Origin: a virus
Direction: 5' to 3' (one strand)
Length of the DNA: 38,409 nucleotides
IMG/VR virus record: IMGVR_UViG_3300023174_000347
Location: 1 to 38,409 of that record
Part shown: positions 21,716-29,902 of the stretch, piece after piece
Numbering within the stretch: the stretch's first letter is position 1
Layout of the letters: the number at the start of each line of letters is the position of its first letter
Program-made: the position numbers and the translations under genes
Notes under the pieces: model-generated
The model's input: only the letters and a program-made list of their open reading frames with translations
Told to the model about the DNA's origin: nothing
Databases searched by the model: none

Positions 21716-23454
21716 TGGTAGTTCAATACGGTAATTCGGTAGGTTGCTGTGTTTATGTTGATAGTGCCATTATCGGAATTACTGCAAGAGAGGCACACGG
21801 TGTTTGCCTTGTATGCCACGCCTTGAATGACTGCCCCTGCTGAAACCGCTGATGGTAGGCCAATCAAAACAATGTCGTTTGTTGTTACACCAGTCACCAC
21901 GACATCACGATAATGTTGATCGTTTGCCGCTACCGCCCCAAAGGTAACAGATGCCAAGGTTGAGAGAGTTCTAAAAGCACCATTTCCGGTTCCCATAGCA
22001 ATATAATAACTACCAGAGATTGCTACATTATTTGAGGCTATGGTTACAACGGTTGAGCCAGAACCAAAAACCCTAGTATCCCAATTTACGGCAGTTATCC
22101 CAGAGGAGTCTTTAAGGACTCGATTGCCCCAGTCGACCGAAGTTACAGCAGACGAGTCAGCCAAAAATCTTGTAGTTGCAGATACATTCCCAGCCCAATC
22201 GGTTACCGCAGTTCCTAAACCGCTACTGCCAACCGTAACTGTGTTAGCTATTAGTCCCAAATTCACTAAGGCACTCACTACATTTGTGTTTGCTGGCTTT
22301 GATATTGCCGTAGTCCCATAAAATCCAACATTGTTCTGACTACTAACAAAACCAGCGGCAATATCAGCGGCGGTAAGGTAGCTCGCTTGGGTGGCGGGAA
22401 CGGCAGAACCGGCACTAATAAGATCACGCCTAATAGTTACATCAGATTGAAGGACAGTTTTAGGCGTTCCACTCTGTGTTAGCTCGATCTCTATCTTCGG
22501 CGTGATTGTATCTAAACCAGATTCGGCAAAAAGCTCATCCAATTCAGCGGTTGCGAGGGTGCAAGTTGTCTGCAAGAATTTACCAAATATCGCACCGCTA
22601 GCATCCAAAACGAGGGCGGTCGTTATATTGGTAAGACCAAGACCACCCACAAACGAAATCGAATAGTTACCGGAATTGTTGCCCAGATCAACGCTCACAT
22701 TTCCGTCACCTATTACCGGGATTGATGCGAGGGCTTCAGCAAAGCTGGCGGCCGACGCCCCGATGGCGATAGCTGTTGTGGAGTTTGTGCCATAGTTAAG
22801 GGCAATCGAGCCTCCCTCTGCGTCTGAACCAATGGCCAGATTATAGGTTTCGTTCTGCGTGGCAGAGCCGTCTTGAATTTTGGTCAGAGAGATAACTCCA
22901 GCGGTAGTAGAGGCAACGAATGTATCGGAATAAACAGCCGGATTGCGAACCAAGCGAATGACTTGTTGGGCGGCAACCGATACTGCCGGGAATCTGCGTG
23001 TGCTTATAAGAACAGAGCTTGTCGGGAAAAGCGTAAAGGCAGAGCCCCCGAACGACATTGCGGTGTTTGCCGTTGCAGAAGTGATGAGGTAGGCGAACAA
23101 CTCTTGGCCATAAGTTGTGACTCCAACGCCAGCACCAGCGATTCCAGAAATAGCGTTATAAAATTGAGTGGTTGTTGCGTTAAAAGATATTGCCGTTGAT
23201 GTTACGCTATTGAGAACCAGCTTAAATTGTCCATCTGTTGGGTCTCCATCAACACTACCGATGCCCAACTTAATTGAAGAACCAGTCAAATCTAAATCTC
23301 GGAGGAATCCACTTCGATCTCTTTCTTGCAAACGAACTCGTAGGTTATAGGAGTCGTTTCGGGTAAGGGTGGGCAGCGTTCCAGCCCTAGCTGACCCTGC
23401 GGCCACTAGGACTCCATTAGTTATGTCAATGTAGATGTCTAGTGATTGAGCCAT
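21712..23454 (-). CDS. Tail fibre or baseplate-like protein
   Basis: This 580-residue protein is rich in Ala, Ser, Thr, Val and Gly with few charged residues, as in phage fibres. The N-terminal part has TRNDSYNLRVRLQERDRSGF, similar to baseplate upper or fibre attachment domains. The middle has repeated beta segments, for example SSAVTSVDWGNRVLKDSSG and TAVNWDTRVF, which may be a short trimeric shaft. It is followed by the NHL protein. Likely a host-recognition component. Confidence 0.6.
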   Translation of the reverse strand: MAQSLDIYIDITNGVLVAAGSARAGTLPTLTRNDSYNLRVRLQERDRSGFLRDLDLTGSSIKLGIGSVDGDPTDGQFKLVLNSVTSTAISFNATTTQFYNAISGIAGAGVGVTTYGQELFAYLITSATANTAMSFGGSAFTLFPTSSVLISTRRFPAVSVAAQQVIRLVRNPAVYSDTFVASTTAGVISLTKIQDGSATQNETYNLAIGSDAEGGSIALNYGTNSTTAIAIGASAASFAEALASIPVIGDGNVSVDLGNNSGNYSISFVGGLGLTNITTALVLDASGAIFGKFLQTTCTLATAELDELFAESGLDTITPKIEIELTQSGTPKTVLQSDVTIRRDLISAGSAVPATQASYLTAADIAAGFVSSQNNVGFYGTTAISKPANTNVVSALVNLGLIANTVTVGSSGLGTAVTDWAGNVSATTRFLADSSAVTSVDWGNRVLKDSSGITAVNWDTRVFGSGSTVVTIASNNVAISGSYYIAMGTGNGAFRTLSTLASVTFGAVAANDQHYRDVVVTGVTTNDIVLIGLPSAVSAGAVIQGVAYKANTVCLSCSNSDNGTININTATYRITVLNYQ

Positions 23455-23471
23455 TTTATACTCCTATTGTG

Positions 23472-23840
23472 TCAATTTTGGTTGGGAATAAGGACTTGGA
23501 ATGGAGCAGTAACCGAGCTTCTAAGCATTGTTACAGCACTTAAATTTGAATTTGTTGTTGAAAGCACATATATGGTATCTGGAGTTCCATTACTACACAC
23601 ATTAAGGGTAATAACATTACATAGTGTTACGACATTAAATGTAATTGAATTATATGTTGTGGATGTGCCGCCTCCACCTCCTCCTCCGCCAGAAATTTTG
23701 AAGCCATTTTCTTCCTCTGATATTGTAATTCCGGAGCCAGCCAAGGGCTTAGTGCATTCAATCCTTCTTATCAATTTATTAAAAAATGACTTCGTTAAAA
23801 TGGATGTCCCTTGAAGTTCGTTAATTTGATTTTCTTTCAT
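23472..23840 (-). CDS. Gly-rich-linker virion protein
   Basis: This 122-residue protein starts MKENQINELQGTSILTKSFF, has ISEEENGFKIS, then an 8-glycine linker, then a Thr/Ser/Asn-rich beta domain with NVVTLCNVITLNVC. Glycine hinges of this kind separate domains in tail fibres and tip proteins. It lies between the distal tail and the fibre. No family is recognised. Confidence 0.5.
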   Translation of the reverse strand: MKENQINELQGTSILTKSFFNKLIRRIECTKPLAGSGITISEEENGFKISGGGGGGGGTSTTYNSITFNVVTLCNVITLNVCSNGTPDTIYVLSTTNSNLSAVTMLRSSVTAPFQVLIPNQN

Positions 23841-23846
23841 AAGACA

Positions 23847-24494
23847 TTACGAAACAGTAAAGAAGCCAGACTTCTCTGTGTATGTGGTTCGTGCAATAAG
23901 AAACAATCCCCTGCGCTCACAGCTAAATGATTCCACACAATAACCAAAATAATCTCCAAAAAAGAAAGGGTTTTGAACCTTGCCCGGAGGTCTGGGATTT
24001 AATGGCATTTGTGTTCCGTTAATAAATGGGGGCATTTGATTGACCGTTCCAAACGCAACATTTCCAAGTGTGATCTGTGCTGTTGCATTGATATTTCCTT
24101 GAATAAACATTGTTTCGGTAACATCGGTCACAAACTCTGCCTCAATAGTTAGCGGGGGGCCATAAATCCCAGCACCTACTGTTGGGATAAGCCTTACAAT
24201 AGCTGGGGGCAATCCAGTTAATGTTGTTAGCCCCACATATGTAACAAGCATTTGAGTAATGCCACCATCTTGTTCCTCTGTGGTTACAGACTCAACAACC
24301 ATTCGAGAATATTTATTTGCAGATGATGAAAAAGCAGAATGAACGGTGTCTTTCTCTGGAACAACCGTGTCTCTGTTTGCTGTTTTGATGGCATAAGCCT
24401 CAATAATTGTTCCCAATCCATTTGGTTCTTTATTAAAGTTTTGCCTTTGCAATACCTTTGAGCCGATTGCCGAGCCGATGACTAGACTTGCCAT
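23847..24494 (-). CDS. Distal tail protein candidate
   Basis: This 215-residue protein is beta-rich with SAFSSSANKYSRMVVESVTT, LVTYVGLTTLTGLPPAIVRL and a C-terminal FSCERRGLFLIARTTYT. It is immediately downstream of the tape measure, where the distal tail protein lies in siphoviruses. The identity is by position and composition only. Confidence 0.45.
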   Translation of the reverse strand: MASLVIGSAIGSKVLQRQNFNKEPNGLGTIIEAYAIKTANRDTVVPEKDTVHSAFSSSANKYSRMVVESVTTEEQDGGITQMLVTYVGLTTLTGLPPAIVRLIPTVGAGIYGPPLTIEAEFVTDVTETMFIQGNINATAQITLGNVAFGTVNQMPPFINGTQMPLNPRPPGKVQNPFFFGDYFGYCVESFSCERRGLFLIARTTYTEKSGFFTVS

Positions 24495-24495
24495 A

Positions 24496-25923
24496 TTATT
24501 TAACCACCGTTCCAGATTTCATCAAATCCACTAGAGCCTTGAGTGCTGTCAGAGTTTCTGCTGATAGTGAGCTTTGTTCCTCGCCTAGTTTGCCCTGTGT
24601 TCCAGTCATCTTTGCTGGGCCAAAAGCCCTGTCCTTCTCAAACTTGCTTGCCGCCGCTTCCCTAGCAAGTTGAGATGGGTCAACACCGGTCACACCCCCT
24701 CGAATCTTCTCCGCTAATGACGGCATTTCCCCTGCGGCTTGTTGTGCGGCCAGCTTTTCTCTGTCTCTCTGGGTTGGTGCAATCTTTTCTGCGGTCTTGA
24801 AGTTTTCTTTTTTAAGTTGTTGTTCTCTTTGTTTCCTAGCCACATCAAGGGCTTGAGTACCAGCCCTGCTTGCACCAAGAACTCCACCAGCCGTGCCAGA
24901 GGCAGTTTCAGAAGTTCTTTTCTGCTGTTCCCTAGCCTTATTAGCATCACGGATTAGACGCTGAAACTTTCTATCATCAGCATCGCTTTCTATCTTAATC
25001 TTTTCATCTATGTTGTAGCGTTCCTCACGATAGATTCGGTTGTTGTTGTCTATCTTTCTCTGCACTCGTTCTTGCTCTGTTTGTTTCTCTCTTGCCTCTG
25101 ATTGGTTTTCCAGCTTTTGTTCCGCATCAAAAACCATCTTGTCGAACTTAATTTGTGATTCTGTCCTGTCCTTGGCTTGCTTATCCAGAACTGCGTTGCG
25201 TTTTCTTACCATTATCTCGCCAGCATCCTTCTTGAAAGAGGCAGAGGCTTGGGGGTCTGTTATGGATTGGGCTTGTTTCTGCTTCTTCCGATATTCGTTG
25301 TCGATTTCACGCAGTTTATTTTCCTCTGCGTCTAGCCCAGACATAATTTCATCGTTAGCATTTTCGCTTGCCAATCCCTCGGCAAGTTTTATATCCCTCA
25401 ATCTTTGGTTGGTTTTAACCAACGCCTCAAGTTCCGATCTAGCCCCAGTTGCCCCAGCTATAAAGTTTTGAAATGGGCTTCTATTAAGCTCTGATAGCTT
25501 GTTATTGATAGAGGTAATGTTCGCATCAATGGCAGAGGTTTGGGCAATGGCTTCTGATAGGCTCATCGCTTGCCCAGCTTTTTCTATATCATCAAAAGAC
25601 TTCTGGGCGTTTGTTGCCGTCTCCTTCAGCATCTCACCCATACGATTGACTTGGTCGGTGAATATCTTGACCGCACCAATCGCTACCGCTCCCATCAAAG
25701 ACTTGCCAACAATGTGAGCAAGGCTTTCAGCCGCTGAAGAGGCTACATCGCTCGCATTTCTTGCCTCTGCCAAATTACGGCTGAAATTCTTAAACGCTCC
25801 ACCAGCCTTTTCGCCACTAACTGCAAGTCTTTTTACTGCGCGCTCTGTCCCCGCAACTGCCTTATCTACTCCGCTATTGTCTCCTCGGACTCGGAGCATT
25901 AGTTCTTGGGTTGCGTCTGCCAT
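24496..25923 (-). CDS. Tape measure protein
   Basis: This 475-residue protein starts MADATQELMLRVRGDNSGVD, which is the usual tape measure start, has a hydrophobic patch (LAHIVGKSLMGAVAIGAVKI at about residues 68-87) and long coiled-coil segments (KLREIDNEYRKKQKQ, EREKQTEQERVQRKIDNNN-like). Tail length scales with it; 475 residues suggests a short tail, roughly 70 nm. It follows the chaperone genes by one intervening gene. It is short for a siphovirus tape measure but the signature is clear. Confidence 0.7.
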   Translation of the reverse strand: MADATQELMLRVRGDNSGVDKAVAGTERAVKRLAVSGEKAGGAFKNFSRNLAEARNASDVASSAAESLAHIVGKSLMGAVAIGAVKIFTDQVNRMGEMLKETATNAQKSFDDIEKAGQAMSLSEAIAQTSAIDANITSINNKLSELNRSPFQNFIAGATGARSELEALVKTNQRLRDIKLAEGLASENANDEIMSGLDAEENKLREIDNEYRKKQKQAQSITDPQASASFKKDAGEIMVRKRNAVLDKQAKDRTESQIKFDKMVFDAEQKLENQSEAREKQTEQERVQRKIDNNNRIYREERYNIDEKIKIESDADDRKFQRLIRDANKAREQQKRTSETASGTAGGVLGASRAGTQALDVARKQREQQLKKENFKTAEKIAPTQRDREKLAAQQAAGEMPSLAEKIRGGVTGVDPSQLAREAAASKFEKDRAFGPAKMTGTQGKLGEEQSSLSAETLTALKALVDLMKSGTVVK

Positions 25924-25924
25924 A

Positions 25925-26716
25925 CTATAACTTCAGTTTGTCACTCGCCTCTTTATTCTTGCGGGCAAGATAAACATTCATGTCTTTCATTACTTTATCA
26001 ATAGCCATTTTAAGACCCGGCATACCGACCTTAACCGCACCAGATACAGCCCTTTTCCTTACTGGATAGTACCTTGTGTCAAGATCGCCAGCCCGATTGA
26101 AAATAATCCCCTCCATTTGCGCTTTTTTGCTGTCCGCTTTTGAACCCCCGCCTAATCTTTTTATTGCTTCTGGGCTATAATCCCCCCTTGTAAGGCCTGC
26201 CCTCTTACCAAAGACCGCCGCCGCCGCCGCCCATCCGTTCCTAATATAATTTACAGATCGCTTTCTACCAGCTACCAATCTCCTCGCCAATGCCCCAATC
26301 GTTCCGGGCTTTCCTCCCCCCATTCCAAGTCCACCTACGCCCACTTTAGTCTTTCCGAGTGTAGCAAGTCCCCTGTTTTTAAGTAGCCAATTCACCAGCT
26401 TATATGTTCCCGCATAGCTGGCTGATTTGGCTTTATATTTAACGGCATATTCCCCGATCTTACGCTTCTTAACCTTACCAGACTTTGTGAGGCCAAATGG
26501 CTTAAACACTTTCTTGGTCACAACTTGTCCCTCAACTCGTTGAAGCTCGGAGGCAATTTGTGAGGCATTTGTTCGGTAGGTAGTTCCTATGGCGGTAACG
26601 GCAACATCTCCGAGCTTTTGGTTTATGACATCGGCCATATTCTTTTTAGATGCCTTCTGGTATTGTTCAAGCTTGTGCATAAACTTGGCTTGATTTAATA
26701 GCTCCACAGTAATCAT
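25925..26716 (-). CDS. Basic virion or assembly protein between tail chaperone and tape measure
   Basis: This 263-residue protein is Lys/Arg/Gly-rich: an N-terminal helical part (LLNQAKFMHKLEQYQKASKK), then KAKSASYAGTYKLVNWLLKN, a Gly-rich stretch (GVGGLGMGGGKPGTIGALAR), and a helical end. A gene between the chaperones and the tape measure is unusual in siphoviruses. Possibly a minor virion or adapter protein. No family is recognised. Confidence 0.5.
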   Translation of the reverse strand: MITVELLNQAKFMHKLEQYQKASKKNMADVINQKLGDVAVTAIGTTYRTNASQIASELQRVEGQVVTKKVFKPFGLTKSGKVKKRKIGEYAVKYKAKSASYAGTYKLVNWLLKNRGLATLGKTKVGVGGLGMGGGKPGTIGALARRLVAGRKRSVNYIRNGWAAAAAVFGKRAGLTRGDYSPEAIKRLGGGSKADSKKAQMEGIIFNRAGDLDTRYYPVRKRAVSGAVKVGMPGLKMAIDKVMKDMNVYLARKNKEASDKLKL

Positions 26717-26726
26717 ATTTTTTGCC

Positions 26727-27313
26727 CTATGTTAACCCCAGCAGTTTTTCTAGGCTCACTAATTCTTCCCCTGCTACGCCCCCAACTCTGCGACACTTCA
26801 CCCCATTCATCCATAGATAGGCGTGGCTCGCTTGTGTCATAAGGGCGAGAGGCAACTCCCATAAGACATACTCCACACTCCATCCTGTTCTTTCTGCCAA
26901 CGAGAACACAAAGCTCGCTGTTCCCGCTGGCGTTAGGCGTTTCCCAGTTCGGCTTGATGGGGTGCTGGGATGGCCTCCACCTTGCCCTTCTGGGCTTCGT
27001 CCAAGATGTTAGAGACGATTTGAGTGGCCGCATCTCGGTCTGCTTCTGTCTTCCCCTCAATAAAGTCCATAATCTTCTCACGAAACAAGTCCCGATTCCA
27101 AGCCAGTTTGATCGCCTCTTTCCTACCCTTGGCAATCTGGATGTGCATATATATGAACGACCAAATAAAATAGATCGAGGAGTCGTTGTCATCCCTTACT
27201 TGCAAAAGGAGCAAGCGAGAGCCTTCCGTGTAGGGTGCTAGTTTTTCCCCCATATATTCTTTGTCTGGGGATATAAAGGCCGAGTTTAGTTCTTCTTCTA
27301 GGGATATGCTCAT
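26727..27313 (-). CDS. Tail assembly chaperone GT (product of -1 frameshift)
   Basis: This is a 195-residue fusion. The first 125 codons are shared with the G protein, then ribosomes slip -1 on GGGAAAC (26939-26945) and read 70 further codons to the TAG at 26727. The added part has TASFVFSLAERTGWSVEYVL and LPLALMTQASHAYLWMNGVK, a T-domain pattern. This is the G/GT arrangement of lambda. Slippage frequency is not readable from sequence. Confidence 0.7.
26933..27313 (-). CDS. Tail assembly chaperone G
   Basis: This 126-residue protein is mostly helical, with SISLEEELNSAFISPDKEY and an AATQIVSNILDEAQKGKVEA-type end. It is the main product of the chaperone gene, between the tail tube region and the tape measure, which it probably coats during assembly. 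It ends 4 bases after the slippery heptamer, at the TAA at 26933. The ATG overlaps the upstream stop as ATGA (27310-27313). Confidence 0.65.
   Translation of the reverse strand: MSISLEEELNSAFISPDKEYMGEKLAPYTEGSRLLLLQVRDDNDSSIYFIWSFIYMHIQIAKGRKEAIKLAWNRDLFREKIMDFIEGKTEADRDAATQIVSNILDEAQKGKVEAIPAPHQAELGNA
26939..26945 (-). promoter_or_regulatory. Programmed -1 ribosomal frameshift site GGGAAAC
   Basis: The heptamer fits the X-XXY-YYZ rule in the zero frame (G-GGA-AAC), just before the G stop codon. The -1 frame is open for 70 codons with a T-like domain. Lambda uses GGGAAAG at the same place. No stem-loop stimulator was worked out downstream. Confidence 0.75.
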
Positions 27314-27684
27314 AGATGCTTTAGGATTGCCCTTCTTTGCTCCGAGGTTGCGTTTTCTGAGATGAGTAAAGTCTGCCCGCCCCTTTGTATCACCCGCACC
27401 GGAACCGCCCTTTTAAGAAGCCCCAAGAAGGTTTCTCGGTTCTCGAGTGCCGCACGGACATATCGGATAGGGCTTTCTGGGTCGCTTTTCATTTCTGACC
27501 AAGGGCGTTCCATTTCTGCCTTTGCCTCTGCCCCCGCCCCAGCCTCAAACCAGAATGTCGCTTGGGTGCTTCCATCCTCTTTGATTGTCCTCGTTACTGG
27601 GTCGAGTTGTCTTGGCTTTGCCCCAAAGGAAGCAACGGCACTCGCCACTTTTATGTTAGTCGTTCCCCAGTAGGCTTCGGTCAT
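27310..27684 (-). CDS. Tail assembly or minor tail protein
   Basis: This 124-residue protein lies between the tail-tube candidate and the chaperone. It contains GSTQATFWFEAGAGAEAKAE and ends QRGGQTLLISENATSEQRRA. No family is recognised. Position suggests a tail completion or tube-related role. Confidence 0.45.
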   Translation of the reverse strand: MTEAYWGTTNIKVASAVASFGAKPRQLDPVTRTIKEDGSTQATFWFEAGAGAEAKAEMERPWSEMKSDPESPIRYVRAALENRETFLGLLKRAVPVRVIQRGGQTLLISENATSEQRRAILKHL

Positions 27685-27719
27685 AAGTTTAGGATTTCAT
27701 TAAGAGGTGTAGAACCTCT

Positions 27720-28067
27720 TTAACTTACATTCGGATAGCCGGTCGCCGAGATATCAAGGGTCACGAACGCATCGTTAGACTTGTTAAGCGTGATGGAATC
27801 AATGCGAGTTGTGCCGAGGGTGGTTGCATTTGCCAAGGCCGCAAGTGCCGCCCCTGCGGTCACATTGTACGAGCCAGTAATAGCAACCGATAGGGAGTAA
27901 GAGGTCGTGGCGTTGAAGTATCCGATGGCAACTATATCGCCCGAATTATTCCGCACCTCATTTTTCTCGACATTACGAGCCTCTGAAAAGCTCTGAACCA
28001 GTCCAATACCAGCTTCCGCAACCAAGCCGAAAGACAAGCCCTGCGTGCCAATAGTAACGGCGGCCAT
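27720..28067 (-). CDS. Tail tube protein candidate
   Basis: This 115-residue protein is beta-rich and of low charge: VQSFSEARNVEKNEVRNNSG, then DIVAIGYFNATTSYSLSVAI and ITLNKSNDAFVTLDISATGY. It looks like short siphovirus tail tube proteins, in which an Nx[EK]xxVRNxxGDxVA segment is common, and lies upstream of the tail chaperones. Translation may couple to a mini-ORF that ends in its ATG (TAATG). Confidence 0.5.
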   Translation of the reverse strand: MAAVTIGTQGLSFGLVAEAGIGLVQSFSEARNVEKNEVRNNSGDIVAIGYFNATTSYSLSVAITGSYNVTAGAALAALANATTLGTTRIDSITLNKSNDAFVTLDISATGYPNVS

Positions 28068-28102
28068 TAGATTGAAACCTCGTTAGAAAGTGTGTTTTTC
28101 AT
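28067..28102 (-). CDS. 11-codon leader ORF coupled to the tail tube gene
   Basis: AAGGAG stands just before an ATG at 28102, opening MKNTLSNEVSI and ending in TAATG shared with the tail tube start. The tail gene has no ribosome site of its own nearby, so its translation may depend on this leader. It is too short to judge by composition. Confidence 0.35.
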   Translation of the reverse strand: MKNTLSNEVSI

Positions 28103-28124
28103 AATCTCCTTTGCTTGTGTCAAA

Positions 28125-28379
28125 TTATCGTTGAAACACTCGCACCTTTATGAGTTCCCAAATCGTAGAAAAGACCGCCCCCGACACTAGCGCAACCAAC
28201 CAGAGCTTCGTTTTGATGGTGTGCGATTCCCTCTCTAGGGTGTCCACCTTGCTGTTAATCTTGCTTGTCCATTGAGCCAACTCGCTAGTGTGGCGTTCTA
28301 GGATAGATATGATATTGGTCTGCCGTTCCTCAATTCGGGCAAGCCTCTCCCTCAAATCTGCTACTTGGTCTGCACTCAC
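28125..28379 (-). CDS. XhlA-like coiled-coil membrane protein, holin-like
   Basis: This 84-residue protein has a helical coiled coil (DLRERLARIEERQTNIISIL, then KINSKVDTLERESHTIKTKL) followed by one C-terminal membrane span (WLVALVSGAVFSTIWELI) and a basic end. This is the layout of the hemolysin XhlA family found near phage lysis genes. It starts at GTG 28379 in a GTGA overlap. It lies in the tail module, away from the main lysis cassette. Confidence 0.6.
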   Translation of the reverse strand: MSADQVADLRERLARIEERQTNIISILERHTSELAQWTSKINSKVDTLERESHTIKTKLWLVALVSGAVFSTIWELIKVRVFQR

Positions 28380-28516
28380 ACTTCACAATCCTCTGCCCCT
28401 TCGCACACACGAACGCATAGATCGCCGTTGTTATCGTAGAACTTCTCTATGTAGCCCTCGGCCTCAAGCCATTTGAGCGAGGACATAAAATCCTCGTAGG
28501 TGTATTGGTGCGTCAT
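28376..28516 (-). CDS. 46-residue acidic small protein
   Basis: The ATG at 28516 opens a 46-codon frame, MTHQYTYEDFMSSLKWLEAE and onward, with a Cys-containing acidic C-terminus (GDLCVRVCEGAEDCEV). It overlaps the XhlA-like gene as GTGA and follows the lipoprotein gene by 6 bases. The EDFMSSLKWLEAEGYIEKF segment resembles a winged-helix end. No family is recognised. Confidence 0.5.
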   Translation of the reverse strand: MTHQYTYEDFMSSLKWLEAEGYIEKFYDNNGDLCVRVCEGAEDCEV

Positions 28517-28522
28517 ACTAGA

Positions 28523-28648
28523 CTACTTACTTGGCGTTTGCCCTGCCTCAGAGGCCGCTGACATATCAGAATATCTTGGAAGCCCTGTGTTATCTGCTGG
28601 CTTGGGGGAGCAAGAGCAGAGCAAGAGGGCGAGGAGGAGGAGGGGCAT
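28523..28648 (-). CDS. 41-residue lipoprotein
   Basis: The ATG at 28648 shares bases with the upstream stop. The product begins MPLLLLALLLCSCSPKPADN: a hydrophobic signal and a lipobox LLLC/LCSC, then a short polar tail. A predicted outer-membrane or inner-membrane lipoprotein. It could be a superinfection exclusion protein or a second o-spanin-like protein. Confidence 0.55.
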   Translation of the reverse strand: MPLLLLALLLCSCSPKPADNTGLPRYSDMSAASEAGQTPSK

Positions 28649-29130
28649 TAGGCTATTTTAGAAAAGTTAATGTAACTACGATTCATTAGAGTGGCCGGAT
28701 TGCTTGCATCTGTTGCAGTTCTTTGAGCAATCTTAAATCCAAAGGTTGTGTCTGATGTTACTTTTAGAACGCCAGCCAATCTTCCATATATAAATTTTGT
28801 AGACGCATTAGCATCTAAATTGAGAGACACAAAAAGCTGACTATTGGTATCGATTCTTGTAAAAGAATTATTAAATGTGTTCCCAAAATAACTTGTTCCT
28901 TGGTACAGCGTATGATTGGAATTAACTGAAAATCCACTAGCCATTGTTGAATCAACGCTTACCCCGCCAGTTGAAGATACGGTTGAGCCACCAGTTAGTC
29001 CCTCATATATATATGTTCCGATTGGAAGGGTAATTTGCGTTGCAGAATTAACAAATGTAGTAGATGCCGCTTGCGTCTGCGTTTCATCAAACAAGGTGAA
29101 GAAACGCCTTGATGGGATAAACAAAGGCAT
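28648..29130 (-). CDS. Minor virion protein of unknown role
   Basis: This 160-residue protein is rich in Ser, Thr, Asn and Gly with beta pattern (TQITLPIGTYIYEGLTGGST, SQLFVSLNLDANASTKFIYG). It lies between the connector/terminator region and the tail tube, so it probably is on the virion. No family is recognised. Confidence 0.5.
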   Translation of the reverse strand: MPLFIPSRRFFTLFDETQTQAASTTFVNSATQITLPIGTYIYEGLTGGSTVSSTGGVSVDSTMASGFSVNSNHTLYQGTSYFGNTFNNSFTRIDTNSQLFVSLNLDANASTKFIYGRLAGVLKVTSDTTFGFKIAQRTATDASNPATLMNRSYINFSKIA

Positions 29131-29139
29131 CGCCTACTC

Positions 29140-29886
29140 CTAACTAACTTGCGTCACACGTGCCGTGCCAGCCGTTGCAAATACAGCCGAGTGGGTGATG
29201 GTCGTTTGATGATTTGGCACTTCGTAGTAGTCACCCGCTGATAGGCGAACTTGGTAGGCAATCGTCGTGCAAGTTGCCCCTGCACAAATATGAAGGTTGC
29301 CCGCCCCCTCGTTAAAAATCGTCAGCACTTCCCTCGTCGCATTGTAAGAGGCCAGCACGGTAGAGGCGGTGGTGCTGGTAAAGTTAGAGGTGGTGACTGC
29401 CGTGCCTTGCAAGGCAAAGGTGTTGGCGGTGACCGTCCCACTAATCGCAGGGAGGGAGCCGATTGTGACGGAGTTTCCAACTGTCACCGATGAGATGGAG
29501 ACAGGAACCGTCCCGCTGATGGATGCGGTGACTGAACCAATCTGTGCCGTGCCTGCGACCAATGCTGGTAGCGTAGTTAGTGAAACTGGTTGAGTGGCTT
29601 GAAAGAACGAGCCATTCACAGTTACGCTAGAATTTGCAATCGTCACTCCGTGAGTCACGCAAGAGCCGATTGTGATGGAGTTGCCTATCGTTACTGAACC
29701 AGCAATCGTCTGAGAGGATGGGAAATTAGAGATTGAAACAACACTTCCACTCACAGCACTACGCATATCTGTAATCGCTTGAGTGCCAAGGCTAACAACT
29801 GTATGGGCTGTGATGTGTTGCCCACTAGAAAGGATGGTTGAGAGCGTAGTTGCTGACTGGTTGCCGTCTAAAATTGAAAGTGCCAT
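29140..29886 (-). CDS. Beta-repeat virion protein
   Basis: This 248-residue protein has many repeats of a V-x-(I/V)-GNSVTIGS type (SVTIGNSITIGSCVTHGVTI, SVTVGNSVTIGSLPAISGTV), suggesting a beta-solenoid or stacked beta shaft. The C-terminal part (REVLTIFNEGAGNLHICAGA) is like a small jelly-roll head. It is likely a fibre or decoration on the virion. Confidence 0.5.
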   Translation of the reverse strand: MALSILDGNQSATTLSTILSSGQHITAHTVVSLGTQAITDMRSAVSGSVVSISNFPSSQTIAGSVTIGNSITIGSCVTHGVTIANSSVTVNGSFFQATQPVSLTTLPALVAGTAQIGSVTASISGTVPVSISSVTVGNSVTIGSLPAISGTVTANTFALQGTAVTTSNFTSTTASTVLASYNATREVLTIFNEGAGNLHICAGATCTTIAYQVRLSAGDYYEVPNHQTTITHSAVFATAGTARVTQVS

Positions 29887-29902
29887 ATAGCCTTATCCCT
29901 TG

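Noticed and set aside
26713-27192. 159-codon minus-strand frame over the tail chaperone
   Set aside because: Its Arg/Trp/Cys-rich composition is that of a shadow frame. The G frame and the GGGAAAC -1 frame explain the stretch.
28100-28135. TTGACA before the tail leader ORF as a promoter
   Set aside because: The spacing to TATGAA is about 14 bases, too short for a sigma-70 promoter; the stretch is better read as a ribosome site and leader.
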